From Rhizobiales bacterium Ga0077545 (GTDB lineage: Bacteria > Pseudomonadota > Alphaproteobacteria > Rhizobiales > Methylopilaceae): a stretch of 64,000 bases of DNA. A program made the translations under genes and the position numbers. The stretch covers positions 124,001-188,000 of the forward strand of contig LNEV01000006.1 in assembly GCA_001464335.1 (NCBI GenBank). The letters are read 5' to 3'. Below, piece by piece: positions 36,813-47,723 of this stretch; the first letter of the stretch is position 1, and every line of letters begins with the position of its first letter. A model generated the notes under the pieces. It saw only the letters and a list, made by a program, of their open reading frames with translations, searched no databases and was not told the DNA's origin.

Positions 36813-38477
36813 TTACCCCTGATCGCGGAAGCGGTTCGTGATGGGATAGCGGCGGTCGCGGCCGAAATTCCGGCGCGTCACCTTCACGCCCGGCGCCGCC
36901 TGGCGGCGCTTGTATTCGGCGAGATAGAGCAGCCGCTCGACCTTCTTCACCGTTTCGAGGTCGAAGCCCTGCGCGACGATTTCGGCAACGCTCTTCTCAT
37001 CCTCGACAAGGGCTTCGAGGATTGCGTCCAGCACCTCGTAGGGCGGCAGCGAATCCTGATCTTTCTGATTGTCGCGCAGTTCCGCCGTCGGCGCCTTGGT
37101 GATGATGTTGACGGGGATCACCTCCCCGTCCGGGCCGAGCGCGCCGACCGGCTTCCATCTGTTGCGCAGTTCCGACAGGCGATAAACTTGAGTCTTGTAA
37201 ATATCCTTGATCGGATTGAAGCCGCCGTTCATGTCGCCGTAGAGCGTGGCGTAGCCGACCGACATTTCGGACTTGTTGCCGGTCGTGACGACCATCGGAC
37301 CGAACTTGTTGGACACCGACATCAGGATCGTGCCGCGCACGCGCGACTGAAGGTTCTCTTCCGTGATGCCGCGTTCGGTGCCTTCGAACAGAGGTTTCAG
37401 CGCCGCCTCGAACCCCTCGACCGGCTCGGAGATCGGCACGACATCGTAGCGCACGCCGAGCGCCTTGGCGCATCCGGCGGCATCGCCCAGACTCTCTTCC
37501 GAGGTGAAGCGGTAGGGCATCATGATGCAATGCACCTTGTCCGCACCGAGCGCATCCACCGCCATCGCGGCGCAGATGGCGCTGTCGATGCCCCCCGACA
37601 GGCCGAGCACGACGCCGGGAAATCCGTTCTTCGTGACGTAATCGCGAAGGCCCAGAACGCAGGCCGTGTAATCGGCCTCGTCGTCCTCGATCAGGACCGC
37701 TTTCGGCCCTTCGCAATGAAACGTCTTTCCCTTGCGTTTCCAGTGCGTAACGACGACCTCTTCAGAGAAGGTGGGAAGCTGGAGCGCAAGCGTCGCATCG
37801 CCGTTCAGCGCGAACGAGCCGCCGTCGAAAATGAGATCGTCCTGTCCGCACATCTGGTTGGTGTAGATCAGCGCAAGCCCGCTCTCGACGACGCGCGCGG
37901 CGGCGATCTGGATGCGCTCGTCCGGCTTGCCGCGCCAATAGGGCGAGCCGTTCGGAACGATGAGAAGCTCCGCGCCGGTCTCTGCCAGGGTCTCGATGAC
38001 CTCGTCGGTCCAGATGTCCTCGCAGACGGGCACGCCGATATGGACACCACGGAAATCGAACGGGCCGGTCAGCAGGCCCGGCACGAAGACGCGCTTCTCG
38101 TCGAACACGCCGTAATTGGGAAGATCGACCTTGAAACGGACCCCGGCCACCTTGCCGCCGTCGAGCAGCGCGGCCGCGTTGTGCACCCCGGCCTTGCCCT
38201 TCCACGGCGTGCCGATGAGCACGCCCGGACCGCCGTCCGCGGTGTCCTTCGCCAGATCCTCGACCGCAGCCTGACAGGCCGCAACAAAGCTCGGCTTCAG
38301 GATGAGGTCTTCCGGCGGATAGCCGCCGATGAAGATTTCCGTGAAGGCGATGAGATCCGCCCCGCCTTTCGCCGCCTCGGCGCGCGCCGCGCGGGCCTTT
38401 GCGAGATTGCCGGATATGTCTCCGACGACCGGATTGAGCTGGGCAATGGCGACGGAGATTTTGTCGGGCGGGGTCAT
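36813..38477 (-). CDS. nadE: Glutamine-dependent NAD+ synthetase
   Basis: A 554-residue two-domain enzyme. The N-terminal carbon-nitrogen hydrolase domain (about 1-260) has the Glu of FTEIFIGGYPPEDLI and the nucleophile Cys of VCEDIW. The C-terminal synthetase domain carries the P-loop GLSGGIDSAICAAMAVDALG and the later GYATLYGDMNGGFNPIKDIYKTQVY signature. It hydrolyses glutamine and uses the ammonia to amidate nicotinic-acid adenine dinucleotide. It is monocistronic-looking, with the palindromic region downstream. Confidence 0.96.
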   Translation of the reverse strand: MTPPDKISVAIAQLNPVVGDISGNLAKARAARAEAAKGGADLIAFTEIFIGGYPPEDLILKPSFVAACQAAVEDLAKDTADGGPGVLIGTPWKGKAGVHNAAALLDGGKVAGVRFKVDLPNYGVFDEKRVFVPGLLTGPFDFRGVHIGVPVCEDIWTDEVIETLAETGAELLIVPNGSPYWRGKPDERIQIAAARVVESGLALIYTNQMCGQDDLIFDGGSFALNGDATLALQLPTFSEEVVVTHWKRKGKTFHCEGPKAVLIEDDEADYTACVLGLRDYVTKNGFPGVVLGLSGGIDSAICAAMAVDALGADKVHCIMMPYRFTSEESLGDAAGCAKALGVRYDVVPISEPVEGFEAALKPLFEGTERGITEENLQSRVRGTILMSVSNKFGPMVVTTGNKSEMSVGYATLYGDMNGGFNPIKDIYKTQVYRLSELRNRWKPVGALGPDGEVIPVNIITKAPTAELRDNQKDQDSLPPYEVLDAILEALVEDEKSVAEIVAQGFDLETVKKVERLLYLAEYKRRQAAPGVKVTRRNFGRDRRYPITNRFRDQG

Positions 38478-38544
38478 GGGGCGTCTAGTTAGCCTGTCGC
38501 TCCCGGCGCTTCAATGTTGACCGCCGCTTTCCGCCAATCGCCGC

Positions 38545-39108
38545 TCAGAAGGCGATGCGCCCGATCGGAGCGCCGCCTCCCGGTCCGGCCTTCAGCACCA
38601 CGATCTCGCCGGATCGCGGTACTTCGCCGGTCAGGGCGGTGATGTTGACCTGGTGCGTGACGAAAAGCACGATCTCGTCCGGCCCGACCGAGGCCACGGC
38701 CTGCCGGAACGCTGCGGTCTGGCTTTTCTCGGACCCGCGCCCCGCGAAAAACGAATCCAGGAATGGCGCCGGCTCAACCTTGCCGACAGCGAGCAAGCCG
38801 GCTGTTTCGGAGGCGCGGCACCAGCGGCTCGTCTGAAGGCGCGTGATCTGCACGCCCGCCGCGCGGATCGCGGCACCGATGCGCCGCGCCTGGTCGCGTC
38901 CGCGATCATCGAGATTGCGCTGGGTGGCACAGTCGCCGAGCGTGAAACCCGGCGGGTCGCCGATGCCCGGGGCGTTGGCATGCCGCAGCAGCAGGGCATA
39001 GCCGCCTTCGCGCACTTTCCGCCAGATAGCCTCATCCGCGCGCGCGGCCTCGCCCGCCGCAAGGAGCAGAAAGACCGTCAAAACCAAGTGCCGTGCGCGC
39101 GATGCCAT
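38545..39108 (-). CDS. Exported histidine phosphatase-family protein
   Basis: A 187-residue protein with an N-terminal signal peptide (about 1-24, HLVLTVFLLLAAGEAARA). The catalytic RHxxxxG motif is LLRHANAPG (near 40-48), LDDRGRDQARRIGAAI supplies the second loop, and THQVNITALTG holds the second His. Two cysteines (CATQRN; WCRASE) may pair. It resembles periplasmic branch-1 phosphatases. Substrate is unknown. It lies about 40 bases downstream of the colicin-immunity-like gene. Confidence 0.85.
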   Translation of the reverse strand: MASRARHLVLTVFLLLAAGEAARADEAIWRKVREGGYALLLRHANAPGIGDPPGFTLGDCATQRNLDDRGRDQARRIGAAIRAAGVQITRLQTSRWCRASETAGLLAVGKVEPAPFLDSFFAGRGSEKSQTAAFRQAVASVGPDEIVLFVTHQVNITALTGEVPRSGEIVVLKAGPGGGAPIGRIAF

Positions 39109-39150
39109 GTCTGCTAAACGAACGGCGCCGTGCGATGGATCACTTGCGCG

Positions 39151-39492
39151 CTACGCCCGGTTCAGAATCCGCAGCTTCTGGAGCACCACCACCGCTTCCT
39201 CGCGGAGCGTCTTTTCGGTGATGAAGAATTCGGGATCGGCCGTCAGCACGGCGCGGTCGGTGGTGAAGCTGTCGACCGCCGCGAACATCTGGTGCAGGAG
39301 CGCGCCGAGCTCATCCTCCCGGTCCGGGCGATCCGGATCGTGAAGGTAGAGCCGGCGATATTCCGCCTGAAATTCGCTCGCGCCGATCTCGCCCATCACA
39401 TAGGCCGCGACCAGCTTGATGTAGGCCCCGCCCCGCATGAAGCGCAGGCGGGTGCCTTCCCCGATCCGGCCGAACGGGCGATCGAAGCTCAT
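39151..39492 (-). CDS. Colicin-immunity-like domain protein, coupled to DAHP synthase
   Basis: A 113-residue protein. The pattern YVMGEIGASEFQAEYRRLYL, then an acidic DRPDREDELGALLHQMFAAVDSF, then EKTLREEAVVVLQKL, resembles the colicin D immunity / bacterial self-protective colicin-like immunity domain. The ATG overlaps the aroG stop as TAATG, giving strong coupling. Such small domains are widespread outside toxin loci, so a toxin-neutralising role is doubtful; a regulatory partner of the synthase is possible. No toxin gene is adjacent. Confidence 0.68.
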   Translation of the reverse strand: MSFDRPFGRIGEGTRLRFMRGGAYIKLVAAYVMGEIGASEFQAEYRRLYLHDPDRPDREDELGALLHQMFAAVDSFTTDRAVLTADPEFFITEKTLREEAVVVLQKLRILNRA

Positions 39493-40871
39493 TACTCGGC
39501 GGCGATGATCGGCCGCTCCCTGCCCTGCCGCTCTTTCTTGAGCTGCTCGGCAAGAAGGAAGGCCAGTTCGATCGCCTGCTCCGCGTTGAGGCGCGGATCG
39601 CAGAAGGTGTGATAGCGGGCCGACAGATCGGTGTCCGAAATCGCGCGGGCGCCGCCCGTGCATTCGGTGACGTTCTGGCCGGTCATCTCGATGTGGATGC
39701 CGCCCGCATAGGTGCCCTCGGCGCGGTGGACCGCGAAGAAGTCCGTGACCTCTTTCAGGATGCGGTCGAACGGACGGGTCTTGTAGCCGCCTGCGGTGAT
39801 CGTGTTGCCGTGCATCGGGTCGCTCGACCACACGACGTTCTTTCCCTCGCGCTGCACGGCGCGGATCAGGCCCGGCAGCACGTCCGCGACCTTGTCGGAG
39901 CCTGCACGCACAATCAGCGTCAAACGGCCCGCTTCGTTCTCCGGGTTGAGGAGATCGATCAGTTCCAGAAGATCGTCCGGCTTCAGGCTCGGGCCGCATT
40001 TGAGGCCGAGCGGGTTCTTTACACCGCGCGCATATTCGATGTGCGCGTGATCCTTCTGGCGCGTGCGGTCGCCGATCCAGAGCATGTGCCCGGAGGTCGC
40101 GTACCAATCGCCGGAGGTGGAATCGACACGCGTCAGGGCCTGCTCGTAGCCGAGCAGAAGCGCCTCGTGCGAGGTGTAGAAATCGGTCGTGCGCAGTTCC
40201 GGATGCACTTCCGGATCGATGCCGCAGGCGCGCATGAAATCGAGCGTCTCGGTGATCCGGTCCGCCAGTTCCTGATAGCGGCTCGACTGCGGGCTGTCCT
40301 TGATGAAGCCGAGCATCCACTGATGCGCGTTGTCGAGATTGGCGTAGCCGCCCGTCGCAAACGCACGGATGAGGTTGAGCGTCGCCGCCGACTGGCGGTA
40401 GGCGCGCAGAAGGCGCTGCGGATCGGGCACGCGCGATTCGGTCGAGAAGGCGCTGTCGTTGATGATGTCGCCGCGATAGCTCGGCAGCGTCACGCCGCCG
40501 ATCGTCTCGACATCGGACGAGCGTGGCTTGGCGAACTGGCCCGCGACGCGGCCGACCTTCACCACCGGCGAGGACGCCGCGAAGGTGAGCACGACCGCCA
40601 TCTGAAGCACGACGCGGAAGAAATCACGGATGTTGTCGGCGCGGTGTTCGAGGAAGCTCTCGGCGCAATCGCCGCCCTGCAGCAGGAAAGCTTGGCCCGC
40701 GGCCACTTTGGCGAGATCTTTCTTGAGCTTGCGGGCTTCGCCCGCAAAGACGAGCGGCGGAAAAGTGCCGAGCTGCTCTTCGACAGCGTTCAATGCGGCC
40801 TCATCCGGGTAACCCGGAACCTGGACAATCGGCTTCGATCTCCAGCTGTCCGGCGTCCAGCGCTCAGTCAT
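39492..40871 (-). CDS. Class II 3-deoxy-7-phosphoheptulonate (DAHP) synthase
   Basis: A 459-residue plant-like (type II) enzyme. Signatures include QGGDCAES (Cys87 region; metal ligand), [15 protein letters not shown] (phosphate binding), [25 protein letters not shown] and [19 protein letters not shown] (metal-binding Glu and Cys-rich loop). It condenses phosphoenolpyruvate with erythrose-4-phosphate to begin the shikimate pathway. The upstream gap holds no clear regulator. The stop overlaps the following small gene by one base. Confidence 0.95.
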   Translation of the reverse strand: MTERWTPDSWRSKPIVQVPGYPDEAALNAVEEQLGTFPPLVFAGEARKLKKDLAKVAAGQAFLLQGGDCAESFLEHRADNIRDFFRVVLQMAVVLTFAASSPVVKVGRVAGQFAKPRSSDVETIGGVTLPSYRGDIINDSAFSTESRVPDPQRLLRAYRQSAATLNLIRAFATGGYANLDNAHQWMLGFIKDSPQSSRYQELADRITETLDFMRACGIDPEVHPELRTTDFYTSHEALLLGYEQALTRVDSTSGDWYATSGHMLWIGDRTRQKDHAHIEYARGVKNPLGLKCGPSLKPDDLLELIDLLNPENEAGRLTLIVRAGSDKVADVLPGLIRAVQREGKNVVWSSDPMHGNTITAGGYKTRPFDRILKEVTDFFAVHRAEGTYAGGIHIEMTGQNVTECTGGARAISDTDLSARYHTFCDPRLNAEQAIELAFLLAEQLKKERQGRERPIIAAE

Positions 40872-41068
40872 CGTCCCCTACTCCGTTGCGGCCGGCAGGT
40901 GCCCGGCCCAAGGCGGGGTATATAGCCCCGGGGTGCCCCGAGTGCAAAGCATGGCTGGGGCGCGGCGAAGCGGGGAACGGCTTTATGGCGCCGACGCCAC
41001 ACAACACCGGAAGTGAGGTCCGGGCGTGCGCGGGCACACGGCCGCGCACGGCATGGCAGGTCTTGATT

Positions 41069-42019
41069 CTATTGAGAAAATGCCTGCGCGGCCCGACGCG
41101 CCTTGCCGACCGCCGCGATGCCGACGAGAACGCCGCCGAACACCGCCGCGATGCCGACCGCTTCGGGAACGGTCGGCCAGCGCCCTTCCCACAGAAAGCC
41201 GTAGACGACGCCGAATGCCGGTTCGCTGACATAGAGCTGTCCGGACAGAACGAGCGGAAGCCGGCTTGAGGCGACGTTCCAGAAATAGGTGGCGATCCAG
41301 CCGCCGAGTACGCCGGTCAGGAGCGACCAGACGAGGAGGTTCTTCGCGTCGGGCCATGCGAGGCCGAGATCGATAAGGTTCACATAACCGAACGGCTCGG
41401 CGGCAAGGCCGAACGCAAGAATGCCGAGCCCGGCACCCACGCCCTGAAGCGAGGTCCAGCCGATCGTGTCGAGATTGGGGATCGTGGCGACGGCGCGCGC
41501 GTTGAGAATGCCGTAGCCGACCCAGGACGCGACCGAGCAGAGCGCCGCGACGATGCCGAACACGATCTCGCCGCGCGCGGCGGGCGTTCCGGCGTCCATC
41601 AGCGCAAAACCGTTCACGATGAGAAGGCCCAGCGCGAGGAGGACCAGCGGAAGGGCGAGCGCACGCCATCTGAGGCCCGCGCTGACATTTCCGGCCAGCG
41701 CGAGGATGATCGGCAGAAGGCCGAGTACGACCGCCGAGACCTGAACGCCCGCATGGGCGACCGCGATGACGAGAAAGCCGTAGAAGATGGAATAGCCCAG
41801 AACGCCGAGCCAGATGCCGTTCAGCACCGTTGTCAGGCTGAGCCCCGGCATCCGCGCGTGGCGCCAGAAGACGAGCACCGCGACCGAGACCGCCATGAAC
41901 GCCAGATAGCGGCCGATCGCGAGATCCACCCCCGAATAGGGCGCGACCGCGAGCGGCGCGATGAAGATGAGACCCCAGAGGGCGCCGGTCGCAAGACCGG
42001 CAAGGATGCCGAGAAGCAT
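41069..42019 (-). CDS. DMT-superfamily (EamA) transporter
   Basis: A 316-residue protein of about ten helices arranged as two EamA repeats, the first starting LGILAGLATGALWGLIFIAPL with the conserved WG, the second near residue 150 (VFGIVAALCSVASWVGYGIL) with a SWVGYG motif in the same place. Members export metabolites or amino acids. The substrate is not readable. The gene stands alone, 36 bases after the chemoreceptor-like gene on the same strand, so the two may be cotranscribed. Confidence 0.88.
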   Translation of the reverse strand: MLLGILAGLATGALWGLIFIAPLAVAPYSGVDLAIGRYLAFMAVSVAVLVFWRHARMPGLSLTTVLNGIWLGVLGYSIFYGFLVIAVAHAGVQVSAVVLGLLPIILALAGNVSAGLRWRALALPLVLLALGLLIVNGFALMDAGTPAARGEIVFGIVAALCSVASWVGYGILNARAVATIPNLDTIGWTSLQGVGAGLGILAFGLAAEPFGYVNLIDLGLAWPDAKNLLVWSLLTGVLGGWIATYFWNVASSRLPLVLSGQLYVSEPAFGVVYGFLWEGRWPTVPEAVGIAAVFGGVLVGIAAVGKARRAAQAFSQ

Positions 42020-42055
42020 GGTGCGGAACGTCGGGAGTTGAGCGGCTCTGCCGCC

Positions 42056-43111
42056 TCAGTGGACGCCCTGAACGATGACGCCGTACCAGCCGAGGCCGCG
42101 ATAGGTCTCATAGCCGGGTGTGGCGTGGAACGCCACGAGACTTCCGTCCGGCTCGATGTAATAGCCGCTGCCCTGCCCATCCAGCTTGAGCGACAAACGC
42201 TCGCTGAGAACGCCCTGCCCGTCCGAAGATGCGATGATGCGATGGGAGGCATCGACGAGCATCACACGCGAATGGGCGCGCTCTTCCGCGGAAAGGCGCA
42301 CGCCCTCGACGATGGTCCTGGCCTGCGGCGCCCAATCGAAATGCACGGCCAGAACGCCGAGCGGCGCACCGTCGGCGCGGCCACCCGTACAGACTTTGGT
42401 GGCATAGGTGGCGGTCGTCGCGCCGGACAGCGCCGCTTGCGGAGCGATGTCGGCGACGGTGTAGTCATCGCCGGAGGCAAGGCCCTTCGCCGCGCGAAAC
42501 CATTGTTCCTGCGAGACGTTGCGCCCGACGGCCGAATACTGGCCCGGGCGCCCGTTCGCGATGATCTTTCCGTCCAGATCGCACAGCCACAGATCGAGAT
42601 AGACGGTGTAGGCATCGAGAATGACGCCGAGCCGTTCGCTGGCGTAACTGCACGTGCCCTCGCCCGGATTGTGCGCGCAATCGACAAGCGCCGCATCCGT
42701 TGCCCACCAGCGCACGTCGCAGGTGCGTTCGTACAGATTGCGGTCCACGATCTCGATGGCGTTCAAGGCAAGATCGACGAGGCGGGCGCCACGCGCCTGT
42801 TCCGCCATGACGGCGATGAGGCGTTCGAGCTTGACGATCTGGCCGGCGAGTTCCTGCTCGAGGGCGGTTGCGACCTGCGCGACCTCGCCGCCGACGCCGC
42901 GCACTTCCTGCGCCACGATCGAGAAGCCGGCACCGGCGGTTCCGGCGCGCGCGGCCTCGATCATCGCGTTCAGGGCCAGCATGCGCATGCGGCCCGTAAT
43001 CTTCTGGATTTCCTGGATTTTCTGATTCGTAACGGCGCTCACATGGCCGGTCAGACCGGCCACGTCCGACAGGGAAACATGTCCCTCAGCGACATCCGTT
43101 TTCGCAAGCAT
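42056..43111 (-). CDS. Soluble chemoreceptor-like protein: MCP signalling tip followed by Cache-like sensor domain
   Basis: From the ATG at 43111 the protein is 351 residues with no membrane helix or signal peptide. Residues about 30-105 match the MCP kinase-binding hairpin tip (MLALNAMIEAARAGTAGAGF, then SIVAQEVRGVGGEVAQVATAL). The remaining two thirds look like a Cache-type ligand domain (DLWLCDLDGKIIANGRPGQY; EQWFRAAKGLASGDDYTVADI; LGVLAVHFDW; RVMLVDASHRIIASSDGQG). The domains are thus in reverse order to classical receptors, and methylation helices are absent. It may be a cytoplasmic sensor that uses a minimal signalling tip. Confidence 0.72.
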   Translation of the reverse strand: MLAKTDVAEGHVSLSDVAGLTGHVSAVTNQKIQEIQKITGRMRMLALNAMIEAARAGTAGAGFSIVAQEVRGVGGEVAQVATALEQELAGQIVKLERLIAVMAEQARGARLVDLALNAIEIVDRNLYERTCDVRWWATDAALVDCAHNPGEGTCSYASERLGVILDAYTVYLDLWLCDLDGKIIANGRPGQYSAVGRNVSQEQWFRAAKGLASGDDYTVADIAPQAALSGATTATYATKVCTGGRADGAPLGVLAVHFDWAPQARTIVEGVRLSAEERAHSRVMLVDASHRIIASSDGQGVLSERLSLKLDGQGSGYYIEPDGSLVAFHATPGYETYRGLGWYGVIVQGVH

Positions 43112-43209
43112 AGCCAAGCCCCAGCCGGCAGATTCGTGGCGACGATAAGGGCCAGCGGTAAATTTACCGTTTCAAAAACGTCCTTTTTTGCCAAAGGCTT
43201 GGGCAGCGC

Positions 43210-44595
43210 TCAGATGGCGCCGCCGGGATTTGGGACGTGGATCTTGTCGCGCATGGTGACCAGTTCTTCCGCCGCGGACGGGTGGACGGCCACCGTGCGG
43301 TCGAAATCGGCCTTGGTGGCGCCCATGCCGACGGCCACCGCCGCAAGCTGGATCATCTCGCCCGCATCTTCGCCGAGAATATGTACGCCAAGAACCTTGT
43401 CCGATTTCGCGTCGACGACGAGCTTCATATAGGTGCGTTCCTGACGCCGGGTCATCGTGTGCTTCAGGCTGCGGAAGCGCGATTTGTAAATATCGATGGG
43501 CCGCAGATCCTCGCGCGCCTGCTGCTCGGTGATGCCGAGCGTGCCGATTTCCGGCGTCGTGAACACCGCCGTCGCCACGAGCGAATGATCGGCGGTCCAT
43601 TCCTTGCCGCCAAACACCGTGTCGGCCAGAGCGTGGCCCTCGCGAATGGCGACGGGCGTGAGATTGACGCGGTCGGTGACGTCTCCCACCGCGAAAATAT
43701 GCGGCACATTCGTGCGCGAAGCGGCATCGACCTTCACCGCGCCGTTTTCCCTGAGGTGCACGCCAGCCTTTTCGAGGCAGAGCCCCGACGTGTTCGGCGC
43801 GCGGCCGGTGGCGAAGAACACGACGTCGAATTCGTCGTCGTCGCCGCTCACATAGGTCACCTTGCGGCAATCGTCCGCGGCCTTCTCGATCCTGGCGACG
43901 GTGTTGTTCATCTTCAGCGTGATGCCCTGGGCGGCAAGTGCGAGCATGAGCTCGTCGCGCAGATCCTCGTCGAAACCACGCAGGATCTTTTCGCCGCGAT
44001 GGACGAGCGTGACCTCCGCGCCAAGGCGATCGAACAGGCAGGCGAATTCCAGCGCAATGTACCCGCCGCCGACGATGAGGATGCGCCTTGGCAATTCCTT
44101 GAGGTCGAACGCCTCGTTGGACGAGATCGCCAGCTCCGCGCCGGGTATGTGCGGCGCGACCGGATGGCCGCCGGTGGCGATCAGGATGTTTTTGGCGCGC
44201 ACGGCCTTGCCGTCCGCCAGGCGCACCGTGTGCTCGTCCTCCAGCACCGCGCGGCTGGCATATTGGGTGACGCCGGAGCGTTCGAGATTCTTGGCATAAA
44301 GCTCCGACAGGCGGGCGATTTCCTTGTCCTTGGCGGCAACGAGCGTCGGCCACGAGAATTCCGGCCGGGTCTTCAGCGTCCATCCATATCCCGCCGCGTC
44401 GTCGAACGCGTCGTGGAACCGGCTGGCGATGACCATGATCTTCTTCGGCACGCAGCCGCGCACCACGCAGGTGCCGCCCGTGCGGAATTCCTCCGCCACC
44501 GCGACCTTCGCGCCGTGCCCGGCCGCGATGCGCGCGGCACGGGTGCCGCCGGAGCCTGCGCCCAGGACGAAAAGATCCACGTCGAAATCAACCAT
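43210..44595 (-). CDS. gor: Glutathione-disulphide reductase
   Basis: The 461-residue protein (ATG at 44595; a GTG three codons upstream is an alternative) has the FAD motif GAGSGGTRAARIAAGHGAKVAVAE, the redox-active disulphide GGTCVVRGCVPKK, a central NADPH-binding GGGYIALEFACLFDRLGAEVTLVHRGE (the Arg in the last part favouring NADPH), and the C-terminal dimer motif with the active-site His (TVAVHPSAAEELVTM). It reduces GSSG with NADPH. The upstream tctC gene is divergent, with about 100 bases between. Confidence 0.93.
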   Translation of the reverse strand: MVDFDVDLFVLGAGSGGTRAARIAAGHGAKVAVAEEFRTGGTCVVRGCVPKKIMVIASRFHDAFDDAAGYGWTLKTRPEFSWPTLVAAKDKEIARLSELYAKNLERSGVTQYASRAVLEDEHTVRLADGKAVRAKNILIATGGHPVAPHIPGAELAISSNEAFDLKELPRRILIVGGGYIALEFACLFDRLGAEVTLVHRGEKILRGFDEDLRDELMLALAAQGITLKMNNTVARIEKAADDCRKVTYVSGDDDEFDVVFFATGRAPNTSGLCLEKAGVHLRENGAVKVDAASRTNVPHIFAVGDVTDRVNLTPVAIREGHALADTVFGGKEWTADHSLVATAVFTTPEIGTLGITEQQAREDLRPIDIYKSRFRSLKHTMTRRQERTYMKLVVDAKSDKVLGVHILGEDAGEMIQLAAVAVGMGATKADFDRTVAVHPSAAEELVTMRDKIHVPNPGGAI

Positions 44596-44698
44596 GTCTG
44601 TCACCGGAAGGAACTAGGCGGGACCCCTCGACTTCCCGAAGGGCACAGACCAAGATATGCACCAAGAGCTTCAACGCCAAGAATAAGGGAGGATTTCC

Positions 44699-45652
44699 AT
44701 GGGCGTTCTTACCCGGTTTGCAACAGGGTTTCTCGTCGCCGCGGCCATGGCCGCGCCGGCTCTCGCACAAGAACTGACCATCATTGCCCCGGCTGGGCCG
44801 GGCGGCGGATGGGACCAGACGGCCCGTTCGCTGCAGACCGCCTTGCAGACCGAAGGTCTCGCCAAGAACGTCCAGGTCGTGAACGTGCCCGGCGCCGGCG
44901 GAACCATCGGGCTCGCCCAGTTCGTCTCCCAGCACAAGGGCAACCCGAACACCCTCATTGTCGGCGGCTATGTCATGGTCGGCGCCATCGCCACCAATGC
45001 CTCCCCCGTGACGCTCGACCAGGTGACGCCCGTTGCGCGCCTGACCGGCGAATACGAAGCCATCGTTGTCCCCACGTCCTCGCCCATCAAGACGATCGGC
45101 GACCTCGTGGCCCAGCTCAAGGCCGATCCAGGCACGGTGAGCTGGGGCGGCGGCTCTGCGGGCGGTACCGACCACATCACGGTCGGCCTGATCGCCAAGG
45201 CGGCCGGTGTCGACCCGACCAAGATCAACTACATTCCCTTCTCCGGCGGCGGCGAAGCCCTCGCGGCCATTGTCGGCGGCAAGGTCACGGCCGGCATTTC
45301 CGGCTGGGGCGAATTCGAGCAGCAGGTGAAGGCGGGCAAACTGCGCGTCATCGCCGTCTCCGCCCCCGAGCGGATCGCGGGCATCGATGCCCCGACGCTC
45401 AAGGAATCGGGCCTCGACGTCGAAGTGCAGAACTGGCGCGGCGTCTGGGCCGCTCCCGGCCTCACAGACGAGCAGAAGGCCGGCCTGATCGCCCTCGTCG
45501 AGAAGGTGAACGCCTCCAAGAGCTGGACGGACACCCTCGCCACCAAGGGCTGGGCCAACACCTTTCTCGCGGGCGACGCCTTCGGCACGGTGCTGAAGGA
45601 CGAAATCGCCAAGACCAATGTCGTCCTCAAGGACATCGGCCTCATTAAATGA
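44699..45652 (+). CDS. tctC: TctC-type periplasmic substrate-binding protein of a tripartite tricarboxylate transporter
   Basis: A 317-residue Bug-family solute receptor. The signal peptide (about 1-23, ending APALAQ) is followed by LTIIAPAGPGGGWDQTARSLQ, the glycine-rich ligand loop, and VNVPGAGGTIGLAQFV. GGGSAGGTDHITVGLIAKAAG and IPFSGGGEALAAIVGGKVTAGISGWGEF supply the second lobe. GGGAGG precedes the ATG. It captures a tri- or dicarboxylate in the periplasm for the TctAB membrane pair; ligand identity is not readable. Its stop overlaps the tctB start as ATGA. Confidence 0.93.
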   Translation: MGVLTRFATGFLVAAAMAAPALAQELTIIAPAGPGGGWDQTARSLQTALQTEGLAKNVQVVNVPGAGGTIGLAQFVSQHKGNPNTLIVGGYVMVGAIATNASPVTLDQVTPVARLTGEYEAIVVPTSSPIKTIGDLVAQLKADPGTVSWGGGSAGGTDHITVGLIAKAAGVDPTKINYIPFSGGGEALAAIVGGKVTAGISGWGEFEQQVKAGKLRVIAVSAPERIAGIDAPTLKESGLDVEVQNWRGVWAAPGLTDEQKAGLIALVEKVNASKSWTDTLATKGWANTFLAGDAFGTVLKDEIAKTNVVLKDIGLIK

Positions 45653-46136
45653 CCTCCCAGGACGAAGGAAAATCCCGAGCACGGCCTGACAAGGCCGTGC
45701 TCGTCATCGCCGTGGTGCTTGTCGGCATTGCGGCGCTGGTCGCCTGGGATGCGGCGCATCTGTCGGCACGTGTCTCGACCTATTCACGGGTGGGAGCGGC
45801 CGCCTTCCCCTACACCGTCGCCGGTGCACTGGCGATCCTGTCTCTTGTGACCGCCATCGCGGCGTTTCGCGGGACCTTTCCCGAACGTGCTCCGCTTGAA
45901 ATCGGCCCGCTGGGCTGGGTGGCCGGCGGGCTTTTCCTGCAGATCGCGATCCTGCCCTTCGTCGGCTTTTCGATCGCCACCGGCCTGATGTTTGCGCTGG
46001 TTGCGCGCGGCTTTGGCGGCAAACCGCTCTGGGCGTCGATTCCGGCCGGAATCGTTCTGTCCTTCGTCCTCTATGTCCTCTTTTCCAAGGGGCTTCAGCT
46101 CAGTCTTCCGCAGGGCCCGCTGGAGCGTTTGATCTG

Positions 46137-46137
<1 letters not shown>
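45649..46137 (+). CDS. tctB: TctB-type small membrane subunit of the tripartite tricarboxylate transporter
   Basis: A 162-residue protein with four hydrophobic segments (about 18-38, 57-77, 86-108, 122-145), the standard TctB topology. The four-helix layout and a conserved short [15 protein letters not shown] start to the second segment support it. It overlaps tctC by four bases and tctA by one, so the trio is a single transcript. The subunit pairs with TctA in the inner membrane. Confidence 0.92.
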
Positions 46138-47657
<1,520 letters not shown>

Positions 47658-47665
47658 TCGGAAAT

Positions 47666-47699
47666 AAAAAACGCGGTGGCCCAGGCCACCGCGTTTTTT
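47666..47699 (+). terminator. Rho-independent terminator of the tctCBA operon
   Basis: AAAAAACGCGGTGGC, a short CCAG loop, then GCCACCGCGTTTTTT form a 15-base-pair stem with an A-run and T-run on the arms, eight bases after the tctA stop. By symmetry it can also end the convergent DUF2059 transcript. Confidence 0.92.
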
Positions 47700-47723
47700 C
47701 CGGCTGGCTATCGGCCGAAGAAC

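Noticed and set aside
43237-45648. 803-codon plus-strand frame crossing the gor and tctC genes
   Set aside because: It runs antisense through gor and out of frame through tctC, both of which have complete motifs; no single protein could use this frame.
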